From NCBI GenBank assembly GCA_019233755.1, contig JAFAMD010000044.1, positions 47,982-111,981 on the forward strand: a stretch of DNA of 64,000 bases. The letters are read 5' to 3'. The DNA is from Acidobacteriaceae bacterium. GTDB taxonomy: Bacteria > Acidobacteriota > Terriglobia > Bryobacterales > Bryobacteraceae. This document shows, piece by piece, positions 33,766 through 43,124 of this stretch. Below the pieces are notes generated by a model. That model did no database searches and was not told the DNA's origin. It saw nothing but the letters and a program-made list of their open reading frames with translations. Position 1 is the stretch's first letter, and every line of letters begins with the position of its first letter. The position numbers and the translations under genes are program-made.

Positions 33766-34716
33766 CTAATCGAACAACGATTCGACGAACTTTTCCGGTT
33801 CGAAGGGAAGCAGGTCATCGATTTTCTCGCCGACACCGATGAAGCGAATCGGCAGGTTCAGCTCGCGCGCGATGGCCACCACTACGCCGCCTTTGGCGGT
33901 GCCGTCGAGTTTCGTCAGAATAATGCCGGTGACGCCGGCCGATTCGGTAAACTTGCGCGCCTGCTCGAGGCCGTTCTGCCCGGTGGTGGCGTCAAGAACG
34001 AGCCACACTTCGTGCGGCGAGCCGGGTACAACGCGCTGACAGGTGCGGCGCATTTTTTCGAGCTCGGCCATGAGATTCTCCTTTGTGTGGAGGCGGCCGG
34101 CGGTATCGACGATGACGTAATCGACACTGCGGGCCTTGGCCGCCTGCAGAGCGTCGAAGACGACCGCGCTCGGGTCTGCGCCGGTCTTCTGGCGAATCAT
34201 TTCGACATTCGCACGCTGCGCCCAGACTTCGAGCTGTTCGATGGCCGCGGCACGAAACGTGTCAGCAGCGCAAAGGAGGACTTTTCGGCCTTCGCCGAGA
34301 AAACGATTGGCCAGCTTGCCGATGGTGGTGGTCTTCCCTGCTCCGTTTACGCCTACGACCATGACGACCGCGGGGGGTGTGCGGACGACGTGAATGGGCG
34401 TTTCCGAAGCGCGCAGAACTTCGAGCAAGTGCTGGCGGATGAGCGAGCGGATTTCGGCCGGGTCGGCGGTGAGCTTACGATCGATGCGCTGGCGGATGCT
34501 CTCGAGGATGTCCTCGACGGTGCGCACGCCGAGATCGGCGGTAATGAGCGTGTATTCAAGCTCTTCGAGAAGATCGGCATCGATTTCCTTTTTGCCCGAC
34601 AGCACATCTTCAATGCGATCCACCAGGCCGGTGCGTGTTTTCTGGATGCCGGCCTTGAGTTTGTCAAGCAGGTTTGGTTCGGTGGGGACCGAGCCAAAGA
34701 GCGTCTGGATGGCCAT
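33766..34716 (-). CDS. ftsY: Signal recognition particle receptor
   Basis: GTPase that docks SRP-ribosome complexes at the membrane. The 316-aa protein contains the N domain ([30 protein letters not shown]) and G domain with [37 protein letters not shown] and [16 protein letters not shown]. It lacks the long acidic A domain of Escherichia coli FtsY, which is usual outside the gamma-proteobacteria. It leads a short run with ribD and ribE, an unusual pairing for secretion; co-transcription is likely given spacing of nine bases. The start ATG at 34716 has a purine-rich site upstream. Confidence 0.97.
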   Translation of the reverse strand: MAIQTLFGSVPTEPNLLDKLKAGIQKTRTGLVDRIEDVLSGKKEIDADLLEELEYTLITADLGVRTVEDILESIRQRIDRKLTADPAEIRSLIRQHLLEVLRASETPIHVVRTPPAVVMVVGVNGAGKTTTIGKLANRFLGEGRKVLLCAADTFRAAAIEQLEVWAQRANVEMIRQKTGADPSAVVFDALQAAKARSVDYVIVDTAGRLHTKENLMAELEKMRRTCQRVVPGSPHEVWLVLDATTGQNGLEQARKFTESAGVTGIILTKLDGTAKGGVVVAIARELNLPIRFIGVGEKIDDLLPFEPEKFVESLFD

Positions 34717-34815
34717 GTTTGTTTCTTTGTTTCAATCCGCACACACCACGGGCGGGTGACCTCCGCAGGTGCGATTTTGGCTTAAGTTTAGCAGGGAGAA
34801 GAGGACGCTTCCGGC

Positions 34816-37458
34816 TCACTTGCCTTGCATGAAAGAAGCGGCCGCGGGTTGAACTACTCCGGCGCGCGCTGCGCAGAGCTCGATGCGCTCCAGCGTGTTC
34901 GCGAGGTTGCGGGCACCTCCGGGCAGATTAGCGATGCGCGGCTGGAAGAAAGCATCGACCTGTTCGCGATGGGAGGCGTCACAGAAGCCGGCGGCCGCGA
35001 GTGGAAGATTGGCGCCGAAAGGGATACCGCGCGCCCCCGGCAGCGTGTTGTTCAGCCTGTCGAAGTTTTGCTGAACGAACTTCCACAGAATCTCACGATT
35101 TTCGTCGGACGCGGCCAGGAGGTTGCGTTCGAATTCGCGCGGATCAACGCCCGGTTCGAAGATCAGATCGAGCGCGGCCTGTGCAAGGGTAGGGTCGCGG
35201 AAAGCCGGCAGGGCGGCGATGATCCACTGGCGCTCGCGGCGGACTTTTGTTTGGCGGATGGCATTGACGAGTTCTTCAAAGAAGGCACGATTGCCGTTCC
35301 AGGCCGCGGTAGAGAGTACTGGCACGACCATATCCGGGTCGAGCGATGTGCGCTCTTTGAGCCAGGTATGGGCGAGTCCGGCGGCTTGCCCCTGCAACTC
35401 GGAATCCTCGCCGCGCGTTGCCACCAATGGAACGATTTCGATACGGAGCTGACGGATTTCCGGCGATTCTCCGGGCTTCGGGTTCCACCCGAGTTCGTGG
35501 GCGCTGGCCTGGTAGAGCGAGCGGATCCAGGCAGCGTACTCCGCATGAAGGTTGTCAGGGACAAAGCTGCTGACGCTCTCCACCAGGCCAGCGGATTGGC
35601 GGACGAGACCGGCGTCGGTACTGCGGCTGAAGTGCTGGGCGAAGCCGAGATCCTGGTGCAGATCGCCCAAACCAGAGGAGAACATGAGCTGGATATTTCG
35701 CAGGGTGGCGGCAGCCTCGGCAGGCTGCAAATTCGGCAATCCGTTCCTGACGAGATTGCCCGCGACCGCGGCGGGTTCGTAGGAAACGGCGTAGTAGCCG
35801 GTGGCGCTCGAGTCAGCGGAGAACCAGGTGGGGCAGCCGCGCAGGCCATTCAGCGTCCAGGTATCGGACGCCTTTGTGAGCAGCTTGCAGTCGCGGTGGG
35901 CTCCCGCCGCGTCGTTCCACACTGCACAAACGGGGACCTGCCAAAGCTGACCAGGCGTAGCAGGCGAACCCACCGGCAAAAAACGCGTTTGCGTGAGCTG
36001 AACCTGGGACGGATTACCGGCACAGCGGACGGTCGCAGTCACGAGCGGAAACCCCACCTGGTTGAGGAACGTGGAAAACGCCGCGCCCGCGCCGCTTTGC
36101 GGCGAGACCTGGTCAATAGCGGAGAGCAGATCAGAGGCGGTTGCGTTCCCCCACTGGTGCTGCTCGAGGTAAAGACGCACGGCCTTCTGGAACGCCTCCG
36201 GGCCGACGTAATTTTCGAACATGCCGATGACCGCTTCGCCTTTGCCGTAAGTGATACCGTCGAAGGCATTCGCGATATCGCCGGGTGCTTCGATGGGCTG
36301 GCGGATCCGGCGCGCGGTGGTGAGGCTATCGGCACGCATGACATTTATGGAACGGGCGGCATCGGATTTTATGTTCCAATCCGGTTTCCATTCGTTCAGC
36401 AGCTTGCTTTCGAGCCAACTGGCGAAGGCTTCGTTCAGCCAGATGTCGTCCCACCAGGCCGTCGTGACAAGATCGCCGAACCATTGGTGCGACATCTCGT
36501 GCTCCATGACAGCAGCCTGACCGCGCTGACGAAGCTGAGTCTCCTGCCGGGGAGGGGAAAGCAGAAAATCGCCATACGCGATGAGGCCGGCGTTTTCCAT
36601 GGCGCCCCAGGCAGTGGTGAGGGGGACCACCACCTGGTCGAGCTTTTCGTATGGATAGGGGGTGCCGAAATAGTTTTCAAGCAGTCCAATCAGCTTGGGG
36701 GTAACGGACGCAGCGTAGGCAGCCTCGGACGCACGGCCGCGCGGCACGATGATGTTCCCGGGACGATGGTTGCGGCCGATGGGCGCGGTGGGGACGACGT
36801 CAAACGGCCCGACGGCGAAGGCTACCAAATAGGAGGGCAGCGGCCTAGTTTGCTGGAAGCGAACCGTTTTCGTGTTGTCGTTTCGCGCCTCTTCCGACTC
36901 GGCGGGCGTGTTCGAAAAAACCTTCAACGCCTTCGGCACGTTGATCGTCAGTTGCCATGGGACCTTGAAGCCCGGCTCGTCAAAGCAGGGGAAGACGCGG
37001 CGAGCCGTGACGGGCTCAAACTTGCTGAAGATATACCAATCATTCCCTTGCTGCTGTTGGAAGGCGCCGTCGGTAAGGGTGCGGCTCACCTCGCCGGTGT
37101 AGCTGATGTCGAGAACGGCGCGACCGGGCGCGAGGTTCGAGCTTGTTTTGACCGCGAGAAAGTCATTCGGCGCGGAGCGGAACCCGACGGGGAGAGTAGT
37201 GCCGCCGGCGCTAATGCTTCCACCTTTGAGTTCAAGTGACTTCGCGTTGAGCCAGATGGTATCAGTGGATTTCAGGATATTGAGTTCGATTTGGATGTCG
37301 CCGCTGAACTGATTTTGCCCCGGAACGAGGCGCAGAGAGGCGGAATAGCGAACGGGGCGCACGGTATCGGGCAGACGCAGCGCAGGTGCGTTGTCCTGGG
37401 CATCTAGAGAAATACAAGCCGCAAGAAGCAGGGTGGGGACAGTCAGCGAACGTTGCAT
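34816..37458 (-). CDS. Secreted M1-family zinc aminopeptidase
   Basis: About 880 aa, exported. I use ATG 37458, which yields the signal peptide MQRSLTVPTLLLAACISLDAQ; the track start 30 codons earlier has no exported character. Domain order: beta N-domain, then the M1 catalytic domain with GAMENAG substrate motif and zinc site HEMSHQWFGDLV near residue 317, with the third ligand Glu in DIWLNEAFASW eighteen residues on. The C-terminal ERAP1-like helical domain is complete. It removes N-terminal residues from peptides in the periplasm. The antisense 804-aa ORF is a shadow. Confidence 0.93.
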   Translation of the reverse strand: MQRSLTVPTLLLAACISLDAQDNAPALRLPDTVRPVRYSASLRLVPGQNQFSGDIQIELNILKSTDTIWLNAKSLELKGGSISAGGTTLPVGFRSAPNDFLAVKTSSNLAPGRAVLDISYTGEVSRTLTDGAFQQQQGNDWYIFSKFEPVTARRVFPCFDEPGFKVPWQLTINVPKALKVFSNTPAESEEARNDNTKTVRFQQTRPLPSYLVAFAVGPFDVVPTAPIGRNHRPGNIIVPRGRASEAAYAASVTPKLIGLLENYFGTPYPYEKLDQVVVPLTTAWGAMENAGLIAYGDFLLSPPRQETQLRQRGQAAVMEHEMSHQWFGDLVTTAWWDDIWLNEAFASWLESKLLNEWKPDWNIKSDAARSINVMRADSLTTARRIRQPIEAPGDIANAFDGITYGKGEAVIGMFENYVGPEAFQKAVRLYLEQHQWGNATASDLLSAIDQVSPQSGAGAAFSTFLNQVGFPLVTATVRCAGNPSQVQLTQTRFLPVGSPATPGQLWQVPVCAVWNDAAGAHRDCKLLTKASDTWTLNGLRGCPTWFSADSSATGYYAVSYEPAAVAGNLVRNGLPNLQPAEAAATLRNIQLMFSSGLGDLHQDLGFAQHFSRSTDAGLVRQSAGLVESVSSFVPDNLHAEYAAWIRSLYQASAHELGWNPKPGESPEIRQLRIEIVPLVATRGEDSELQGQAAGLAHTWLKERTSLDPDMVVPVLSTAAWNGNRAFFEELVNAIRQTKVRRERQWIIAALPAFRDPTLAQAALDLIFEPGVDPREFERNLLAASDENREILWKFVQQNFDRLNNTLPGARGIPFGANLPLAAAGFCDASHREQVDAFFQPRIANLPGGARNLANTLERIELCAARAGVVQPAAASFMQGK

Positions 37459-37574
37459 CCTGCCATCATCATAGGCCCCTGGAAAAATAGGCCCCTGGAA
37501 AATGATTATCCGCGTGAAAGGGATATTGCGACAATGAAACAGAAACAAACCGTTGCTGTCTGCCTTTTAGAGAA

Positions 37575-39023
37575 GTGTCACAAATAACTTTGCCGGTGCA
37601 GACGAAGACGAAACGCCGCCTGGCGTTTTTGTTTTCCATACCGCTGGCTTTCAGCCTGGTGTTTTTCGGCGTCGACGTAGCCGCCGAGCACACTGATATA
37701 GAACTGATGAAGATTCGCACGGTCTACGGCGCGGTGGTCGCAGTCCGCGCGCTGGCGCATGATGCCGAATCGGGAGAACGCGGCTTCCTATTGACTGGGA
37801 ACGACCGTTACCTGATGCCCCTCGAAGGGGACAAGCTGCTCTTGGACGCGCGGTTATCCAATTGCGTAGAGGCTGCGACGGGGCGCCCGGAGGTAGAACC
37901 GCAGGTCAGGAAACTGATCGATCTGGTGAAAAAGAGATTCGGCGAGACGAATGCGGTATTGAATATCCAGCGAACGCAAGGGCTGCCTGCGGCGGTCTAC
38001 TCCGTCAGGTCGGGCGAATCGGAACACACGATGGACGAGATTCGGACGACGACGGCGGCGGTGCTGAAAGAGCTGGATAGAGAAGCCTCGCGGTATGACG
38101 ACAGAGAACGGAAGCTTTACCGGAGGACATTCGCGTTCTATACGGCAAGCACGCTCATCGTCATCGGAGTGTTGGCGTGGCTCTACCACGAACTGGTGTC
38201 CTACCTGACCGCGCGAGATGCCGCCCTGGCGGAACTGGAGAGGTTGAACGCGGACCTGGAAGCGAGGATAGCCGAGCGCACGCACGACCTGACAGAGGCA
38301 AACGAGGAGCTCAAGCAATTCGCTTACGTCGCCAGCCACGATCTGCAGGAGCCGCTGCGAACGATCACAAGCTTCTCGCAACTGTTGGAGGCGCGCTACA
38401 AAGGGCATTTGGATGAAGATGCCGATGAGTTCATCGGGTACATCGTTACCTCGGCGCGCCGCATGACCGGCTTGATCAACGGCCTGCTTACGCTGGCGCG
38501 GTTGCGAAGAACGGGGCAACGCGTGGAGCCAGTCTCCTTCGAGAAGCTGTTGCAGGAAGCCGAGATCAGCCTGCAAGCATCCATACGGGAGAGTGGCGCG
38601 GAAGTGTTGCACGGACCGCTGCCGGAGCTGGTGGTGGATCAAGTGCAGTTTTGCCAGGTGTTGCAGAACCTGATCTCGAACGCAATCAAATACCGGCGGG
38701 AGGAACCCCCGAAAATTCGCATTGAAGCGTACCGGGATTCGAGCAGTTGGGTGTTCTCCGTCCGCGACAACGGACGGGGGTTCAATCAGGAGTTTGCAGA
38801 GCGCATTTTCGGGCTTTTCCAGCGCCTGCACCCGGGTGGAGTAGACGGGACCGGTATGGGGCTTTCGATAGCACGCAAGATCGTAACGCGCCATGGGGGC
38901 CGGATCTGGGCAGAATCACAAGAAGGCGTGGGATCGACGTTTCACTTCAGCCTGCCGGTCAGTCTGGAATCCAGCCGAGGAAGAAAGAGCAAAGAGACGT
39001 CCGCGCCCGTCATGCAGGCGTGA
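37575..39023 (+). CDS. CHASE3-domain sensor histidine kinase
   Basis: A 482-aa membrane kinase starting at GTG. A first helix (RRLAFLFSIPLAFSLVFFGV) precedes a periplasmic CHASE3-like domain (VAVRALAHDAESGERGFLLTGNDRYL) and a second helix (FYTASTLIVIGVLAWLYHELV). A coiled coil (LAELERLNADLEARIAERTHDL) leads to HisKA with the phospho-His in FAYVASHDLQEPLRTITSF. The ATPase domain has NLISNAIKYR, RDNGRGFNQEFAERIFGLFQRLH and GTGMGLSIARKIV. No response regulator is adjacent, so it is an orphan; the free-standing regulators at 49.6 and 60.1 kb are candidates by elimination only. Confidence 0.95.
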   Translation: MSQITLPVQTKTKRRLAFLFSIPLAFSLVFFGVDVAAEHTDIELMKIRTVYGAVVAVRALAHDAESGERGFLLTGNDRYLMPLEGDKLLLDARLSNCVEAATGRPEVEPQVRKLIDLVKKRFGETNAVLNIQRTQGLPAAVYSVRSGESEHTMDEIRTTTAAVLKELDREASRYDDRERKLYRRTFAFYTASTLIVIGVLAWLYHELVSYLTARDAALAELERLNADLEARIAERTHDLTEANEELKQFAYVASHDLQEPLRTITSFSQLLEARYKGHLDEDADEFIGYIVTSARRMTGLINGLLTLARLRRTGQRVEPVSFEKLLQEAEISLQASIRESGAEVLHGPLPELVVDQVQFCQVLQNLISNAIKYRREEPPKIRIEAYRDSSSWVFSVRDNGRGFNQEFAERIFGLFQRLHPGGVDGTGMGLSIARKIVTRHGGRIWAESQEGVGSTFHFSLPVSLESSRGRKSKETSAPVMQA

Positions 39024-39037
39024 GGGCAAGCTGAAAA

Positions 39038-40659
39038 TCAATGCGCAACGGCCGGGCGGCCCGGCCTGGTTTTCTTCATCAGGAAGACCAGCGGTGTAAG
39101 CACGCCGAAGGTTATGCCGAGAAGCCAGAAACAATCGATATAGGCCAGGTTTTCAGCCTGACGCTGGAGGTTGCGCAGGATCAGGGCATAAGGGCGGTTG
39201 CCCGCAAAGCCCGATTGAAACAGGCGCGTTGCCGAGTTAACAGCGCTGTTGAATGCGGGATTGAGAGGAGTCGCGCGCTCGATGAGGCGGCTCTGATGAA
39301 ACTGACTACGGCGGTCGAGGATGGTGGTTACCAGCGAAATTCCAAGACTGCCACCAACGTTTCGCGCCAGATTGATGAGCCCGGAGGCAGCGTTGTTTTT
39401 CGTCGGCGGGACGAAAGCGTAAGCGGCTGTATTAATGGGCACGAACAGGAAAGCGAGCCCGGCAGCCTGAAAGCAGCGGGCGATCGCAGCGTGCTTGAAA
39501 TCCATGTAAATGTCAAACGTCGTCATGTGAACGAGAGCAAGTGAGGTGATGGCGAGGCCCACGCCGATCATCCAGCGCGACTCCACCCTACTCAACAGCA
39601 TGCCGACAAACGGCAGCAGGCACATCACCAGCACGCCACCGGGCGATATCGCTAGGCCGGCCTGGGTTGCCGAGTAGCCCATGACGAGCTGAAGGTACTG
39701 AGGAAGCAGGACGGTGCTGCCCAGAAGAACCACCCCGACCATGAACATCAGGAAGGCAGCGATTCCGAAGTTGCGGTCTTTGAGCAGACTGAGATCCACG
39801 ACGGGGTCCTTTTCCTTGAACTCCCAGTAAATGGCAAGGGCCAGGCCGGCAATCGCGATCACGGATGAAATACGGATGAATGGCGATGCCAACCAATCGT
39901 CGCGCTCGCCTTTATCGAGGACGATCTGAAGGAAGCCCAGCCCGAGAGCGATGAAAATGATGCCCCAATAATCGACGCGGATTCTGGACTTCAGCCTGAG
40001 GGCGCGCTCCTTCAAGAAATAGGGAGGGTCTTCGAGCATGAAAGTTGTGAGACACAGCGAGAGGATGCCGACCGGAATGTTGATAAAGAAGATCCAGCGC
40101 CAACTGAAATTATCAGTGATCCAACCGCCAAAGGTGGGGCCAATGGCGGGCGCGGTGACGACGGCGATGCCGAAACGGCAAAGGCCATGCCCCGCTGCCG
40201 CGGGAGGAAGGTGTCCGCGAGGATGGCTTGTTCGCTCGGCTGTAAACCACCGCCGCCGATGCCTTGCAAGACGCGAAAGAGCACGAGAAGCCCAAGCGTA
40301 GGGGCGATTCCGCACAGAAAAGAACTCAGCGTAAATACGGCAACGCAGGTCATGTAGAAGCGCTTGCGGCCGAGCAGAAGCGAAAACCATCCGCTAAGCG
40401 GAAGAATGATGGCGTTTGAGACGAGGTAGGAAGTCAGGACCCAGGTGGCTTCGTCTTCGCTGGCGGACATACCCCCGGCGATGTGGGGAAGAGCGACGTT
40501 GGCGATGCTGGTATCGAGCACCTCCATGAAACTCGCGAGGGTAACGGTGAGCGCAATGAGCCACGGATTAAATTTCGGACGCCACTGCGGCTCGGAGTCC
40601 GCCCGGGCCGCAAGCGTCCCGGAGTTCGACGTGGGATTGGGCCCGACTCCGGCGGCCAT
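39038..40659 (-). pseudogene. emrB: EmrB/DHA2-family multidrug efflux pump, frameshifted
   Basis: Two ORFs in different frames (40012-40659 and 39038-40390) make one 14-helix major facilitator. The first ends in FLPRQRGMAFAV and the second resumes IAVVTAPAIGPTFGGW; a loss of one base near 40174 in GCCGTTTCGGC, where GCCGTNTTCGGC is expected, explains it. Elsewhere the protein is intact: IALTVTLASFMEVLDTSIANVALPHIAGGM, the DHA2 motif GIGGGGLQP and later helices. It lies five bases after emrA. It may be truly broken or a sequencing error; if broken the operon cannot make a full MFP/MFS pump. Confidence 0.85.
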
Positions 40660-40664
40660 GGAAG

Positions 40665-42026
40665 CTAGTAAGCGTTCTCCGTGCCGCTGTTCAGCAGGAC
40701 AGTAGGTTCGACCGACATGCCGGGCCGCAGCGAACGGTCGCGGTTTTCGCTTGGCTCAAGGACGATCTTGACGGGTATGCGCTGCACGACTTTGACGTAG
40801 TTACCGGTGGCATTCTCCGGAGGCAAAAGACTGAATCTGGCACCGGAGGCAGCAGCGATGCTATCGACATGGCCGAGGTACTTGCGTCCGCCGTACGTAT
40901 CGACTTCGATTTCGACCTTCTGGCCCACCCGCATGTTTTTCAACTGCGTCTCCTTGAAGTTGGCGGTAACCCAGATGTCATCCAAAGGAACAAGGGCCAT
41001 GAGCTGCTGGCCAGGGCTGACCTCCAGGCCGGGTTCGGCACTCTTCCGGCTGACAACTCCGTCAACAGGGGCACGAATGATGGTATAGCCGAGATTGAGT
41101 TTTGCCTGATCGAGATCCGCCTGCCGCTGCTTGACCTGCGCCTGCGCCTGCTTGTAGCGGGCTTCGCTTACAGCCTGCTGCCGCGGGCGGATCTCTTCGC
41201 TTTGCCGACGCTGAACGAGGGCGGTCTGGAGCTGTGCTTTCGCTTGATTGAGTTGGGCAACCGCCTGATCGAGAGTGTGCTCCGATGCGGTGATTTCCGC
41301 CTTGGCCGAATCCACTTGTGCGCTGTCGGCGTCGGCACTGGCGACTGCGGCGTCGTAATCCTGACGGGAAATTTCGTCCTTAGAGACGAGATCCTTGTAC
41401 CGTGCGAGATCTTTTTGAGCCTTGACGGAGTTGGCCTGCGCCTGCGCCAGGGCAGCCTGGCTGGCGTTCAACCGGGCGCCTGCTGTGTTCACAGCCTGCT
41501 GCGCAGAAGAGACCGCAGCCTCGTAACTGCTGACCTGCGTGGTGGAGGTGCTGACCTGGCTCGTGGTGTTGATCGTGGTGATGGGAACATTGACCTGCGA
41601 TTCCACGGTGTTTGCTTCCGCAGTGGCCAAGGCCGCTTCGGCTTGTGCAAGTGCTACCTGGTAATCGTTGGGATCGAGACGAACAAGCTCCTGGCCGGCG
41701 TGCACCTGCTGGTTATCGTTGACTAGCACCGATATGATTGTGCCGCTGATACGCGGGCTGATCGGCACAATGTGGCCGTCCACCTCAGCATCATCCGTTG
41801 ATTCGCGCGAGGAATAATATGCCCAGACCGGGATGGCAACAATAAGGCCCACCACAACCAGCGCCAAAAGAACGAAGCGGAGGGTGCGCTTTTGTTTAGG
41901 GCCCGAGCGACCCCGCCTTCTATCGTCGGCCGCTGTGTGCTGACCGCGTTGATCCTGATCGTGCCCCGTTTGCCGGCCTATCGGGTCCTGGGCTTGACGG
42001 TCCTGCAATTGTTGATCGTCTGCCAT
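40665..42026 (-). CDS. emrA: EmrA/HlyD-family membrane fusion protein
   Basis: Periplasmic adaptor of 453 aa for a tripartite EmrAB-type pump. A charged, Gln-rich cytoplasmic head is followed by one helix (VLLALVVVGLIVAIPVWAYY). Next are half of a lipoyl domain (DGHIVPISPRISGTIISVLVNDNQQVHAGQELVRLD), a long Ala/Gln coiled coil through about residue 290, the second lipoyl half (LGYTIIRAPVDGVV) and a beta-barrel (VTANFKETQLKNMRVGQKVEIEVD). It sits between marR (nine bases) and emrB (five bases), so one operon is likely. Confidence 0.93.
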   Translation of the reverse strand: MADDQQLQDRQAQDPIGRQTGHDQDQRGQHTAADDRRRGRSGPKQKRTLRFVLLALVVVGLIVAIPVWAYYSSRESTDDAEVDGHIVPISPRISGTIISVLVNDNQQVHAGQELVRLDPNDYQVALAQAEAALATAEANTVESQVNVPITTINTTSQVSTSTTQVSSYEAAVSSAQQAVNTAGARLNASQAALAQAQANSVKAQKDLARYKDLVSKDEISRQDYDAAVASADADSAQVDSAKAEITASEHTLDQAVAQLNQAKAQLQTALVQRRQSEEIRPRQQAVSEARYKQAQAQVKQRQADLDQAKLNLGYTIIRAPVDGVVSRKSAEPGLEVSPGQQLMALVPLDDIWVTANFKETQLKNMRVGQKVEIEVDTYGGRKYLGHVDSIAAASGARFSLLPPENATGNYVKVVQRIPVKIVLEPSENRDRSLRPGMSVEPTVLLNSGTENAY

Positions 42027-42035
42027 TTCTTTTCC

Positions 42036-42626
42036 TTAGTGTTCGAGACGTGGATATTCCACTGCATTGTGCTGCTCAAGACCATCTGAGTGCGCCCTCA
42101 AACTGGCCGAGTACGCCCTCAAACTCGCGCGGGTCTTTCGGAGGAGCGTTACCAGAGATTGCTTGTCCTGGTCTGAAAGGTCCTCCAGCATGGTTTTCAG
42201 ATGGCGGTAGTAAACCGGCATGAACTCGTCGAGAACCGCCTCCGCTCTTTTCGTTATACGCGCGAAACGCGCGCGCCGGTCCTGCGCATCGACCACTCGC
42301 TTGACATAGCCCTTCTCTTCGAGGTGATCCATTAAGCCGGTAATGTTTGCGCGGCTGACAAGCAAAAGCTCCCCGAGATCGTGAAGCTGCATCCCCTCCG
42401 GCGGCCCATGCCGCAGGAGCATTAGGATGTTCAGGGTGGATCGGGAGAGTCCCACAGCAGCAAGAGAGCGATTCAGCAACTGGTGGAAGATGTCGTGAGT
42501 GTACAGAAAGCCAACGGCAACTTCAGCCGAGAGCAGATCGAAGCCTTCATAGTGGGGGCCGCACTCTCTCAAGCGTTCGTCATAATAGCTTTCAAGACAG
42601 TCCTCTTGCACGGTGGTTCGATTCAA
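42036..42626 (-). CDS. MarR-family transcriptional regulator (EmrR-like)
   Basis: A 196-aa winged-helix protein. LNILMLLRHGPPEGMQLHDLGELLLVSRANITGLMDHLEEKGYVKR is the winged HTH, and DAQDRRARFARITKRAEAVLDE is the wing and the start of the dimer helix. It is the first gene of the emrRAB-like operon and would repress it until a drug or phenolic binds. The track start TTG at 42626 has no good ribosome site (AGGAA is 13 bases off); GTG 42611 is the alternative. A 20-base palindromic operator lies immediately upstream, fitting autoregulation. Confidence 0.9.
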   Translation of the reverse strand: MNRTTVQEDCLESYYDERLRECGPHYEGFDLLSAEVAVGFLYTHDIFHQLLNRSLAAVGLSRSTLNILMLLRHGPPEGMQLHDLGELLLVSRANITGLMDHLEEKGYVKRVVDAQDRRARFARITKRAEAVLDEFMPVYYRHLKTMLEDLSDQDKQSLVTLLRKTRASLRAYSASLRAHSDGLEQHNAVEYPRLEH

Positions 42627-42630
42627 AGAG

Positions 42631-42650
42631 AATTAGTAAGGTTCCTAATT
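42631..42650 (-). promoter_or_regulatory. Palindromic operator of the MarR-EmrAB operon
   Basis: AATTAGTAA and TTCCTAATT flank GG; the right arm reads AATTAGGAA in reverse complement, so eight of nine positions match. AT-rich imperfect palindromes of this size are typical MarR sites. It begins four bases upstream of the predicted start codon and would cover the translation-initiation region and promoter. It could also serve the divergent small secreted gene. Confidence 0.5.
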
Positions 42651-42743
42651 ATTCTCGCATCGACGGTTTGAGATAGGCGCGGCTTGGATGCGGATACGAG
42701 AATAAGAGCGTACGAAGGGAATGCAAGGAGAAGGTATCGAGTG

Positions 42744-43094
42744 ATGCGCAAGGCATTCTTAACAATCTGCCTCGTCTTGAGCGTTGCGAGCATGCTGCCA
42801 GCGGCGGAAACGCAGGGCTTGATAGCGGACTGGAACTGTGCCGATTCAATGGTGAAGAACGGGCGCCAGAAGACGTTGAAGGACAACCGAAGCTGTTCGC
42901 TCATGCACGATTACAAGCGTGCGGCATACGGGTTAATCACCGACGACAAGAAGATCTATAAGCTAGACGACCCAAACAACGAGCACATTCTGCAATTGCT
43001 CGAAGGCACGCCCGATAAAGACAACCTGAAGGTGGTGGTTACGGGTGACATCGAAGACGGAACCATCAAGGTGGTCAATATCAGCATGCTTTAG
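42744..43094 (+). CDS. Small secreted protein, unknown function
   Basis: About 116 aa. I moved the start to ATG 42744, preceded by AAGGAG, which yields a signal peptide (MRKAFLTICLVLSVASMLPAAETQ). The mature protein has an OB-like pattern: GLIADWNCADSMVKNGRQKT, CSLMHDYKRAAYGLITDDKKIYKLDDPNNEHILQLLEG and NLKVVVTGDIEDGTIKVVNI. This arrangement (strand, DDKKIYKLD, VTGDIEDGTIKV) resembles small periplasmic proteins of soil bacteria, but I cannot name it. It is divergent from the marR operon and may share the operator. Confidence 0.75.
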   Translation: MRKAFLTICLVLSVASMLPAAETQGLIADWNCADSMVKNGRQKTLKDNRSCSLMHDYKRAAYGLITDDKKIYKLDDPNNEHILQLLEGTPDKDNLKVVVTGDIEDGTIKVVNISML

Positions 43095-43124
43095 CGGGCG
43101 GGCGGCGGAAGCACCGGCCCAGGG

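Noticed and set aside
34825-37239. 804-aa plus-strand ORF opposite the M1 aminopeptidase
   Set aside because: It is the antisense of a complete, motif-bearing enzyme. Long antisense frames are common in GC-rich DNA, and it shows no domain.
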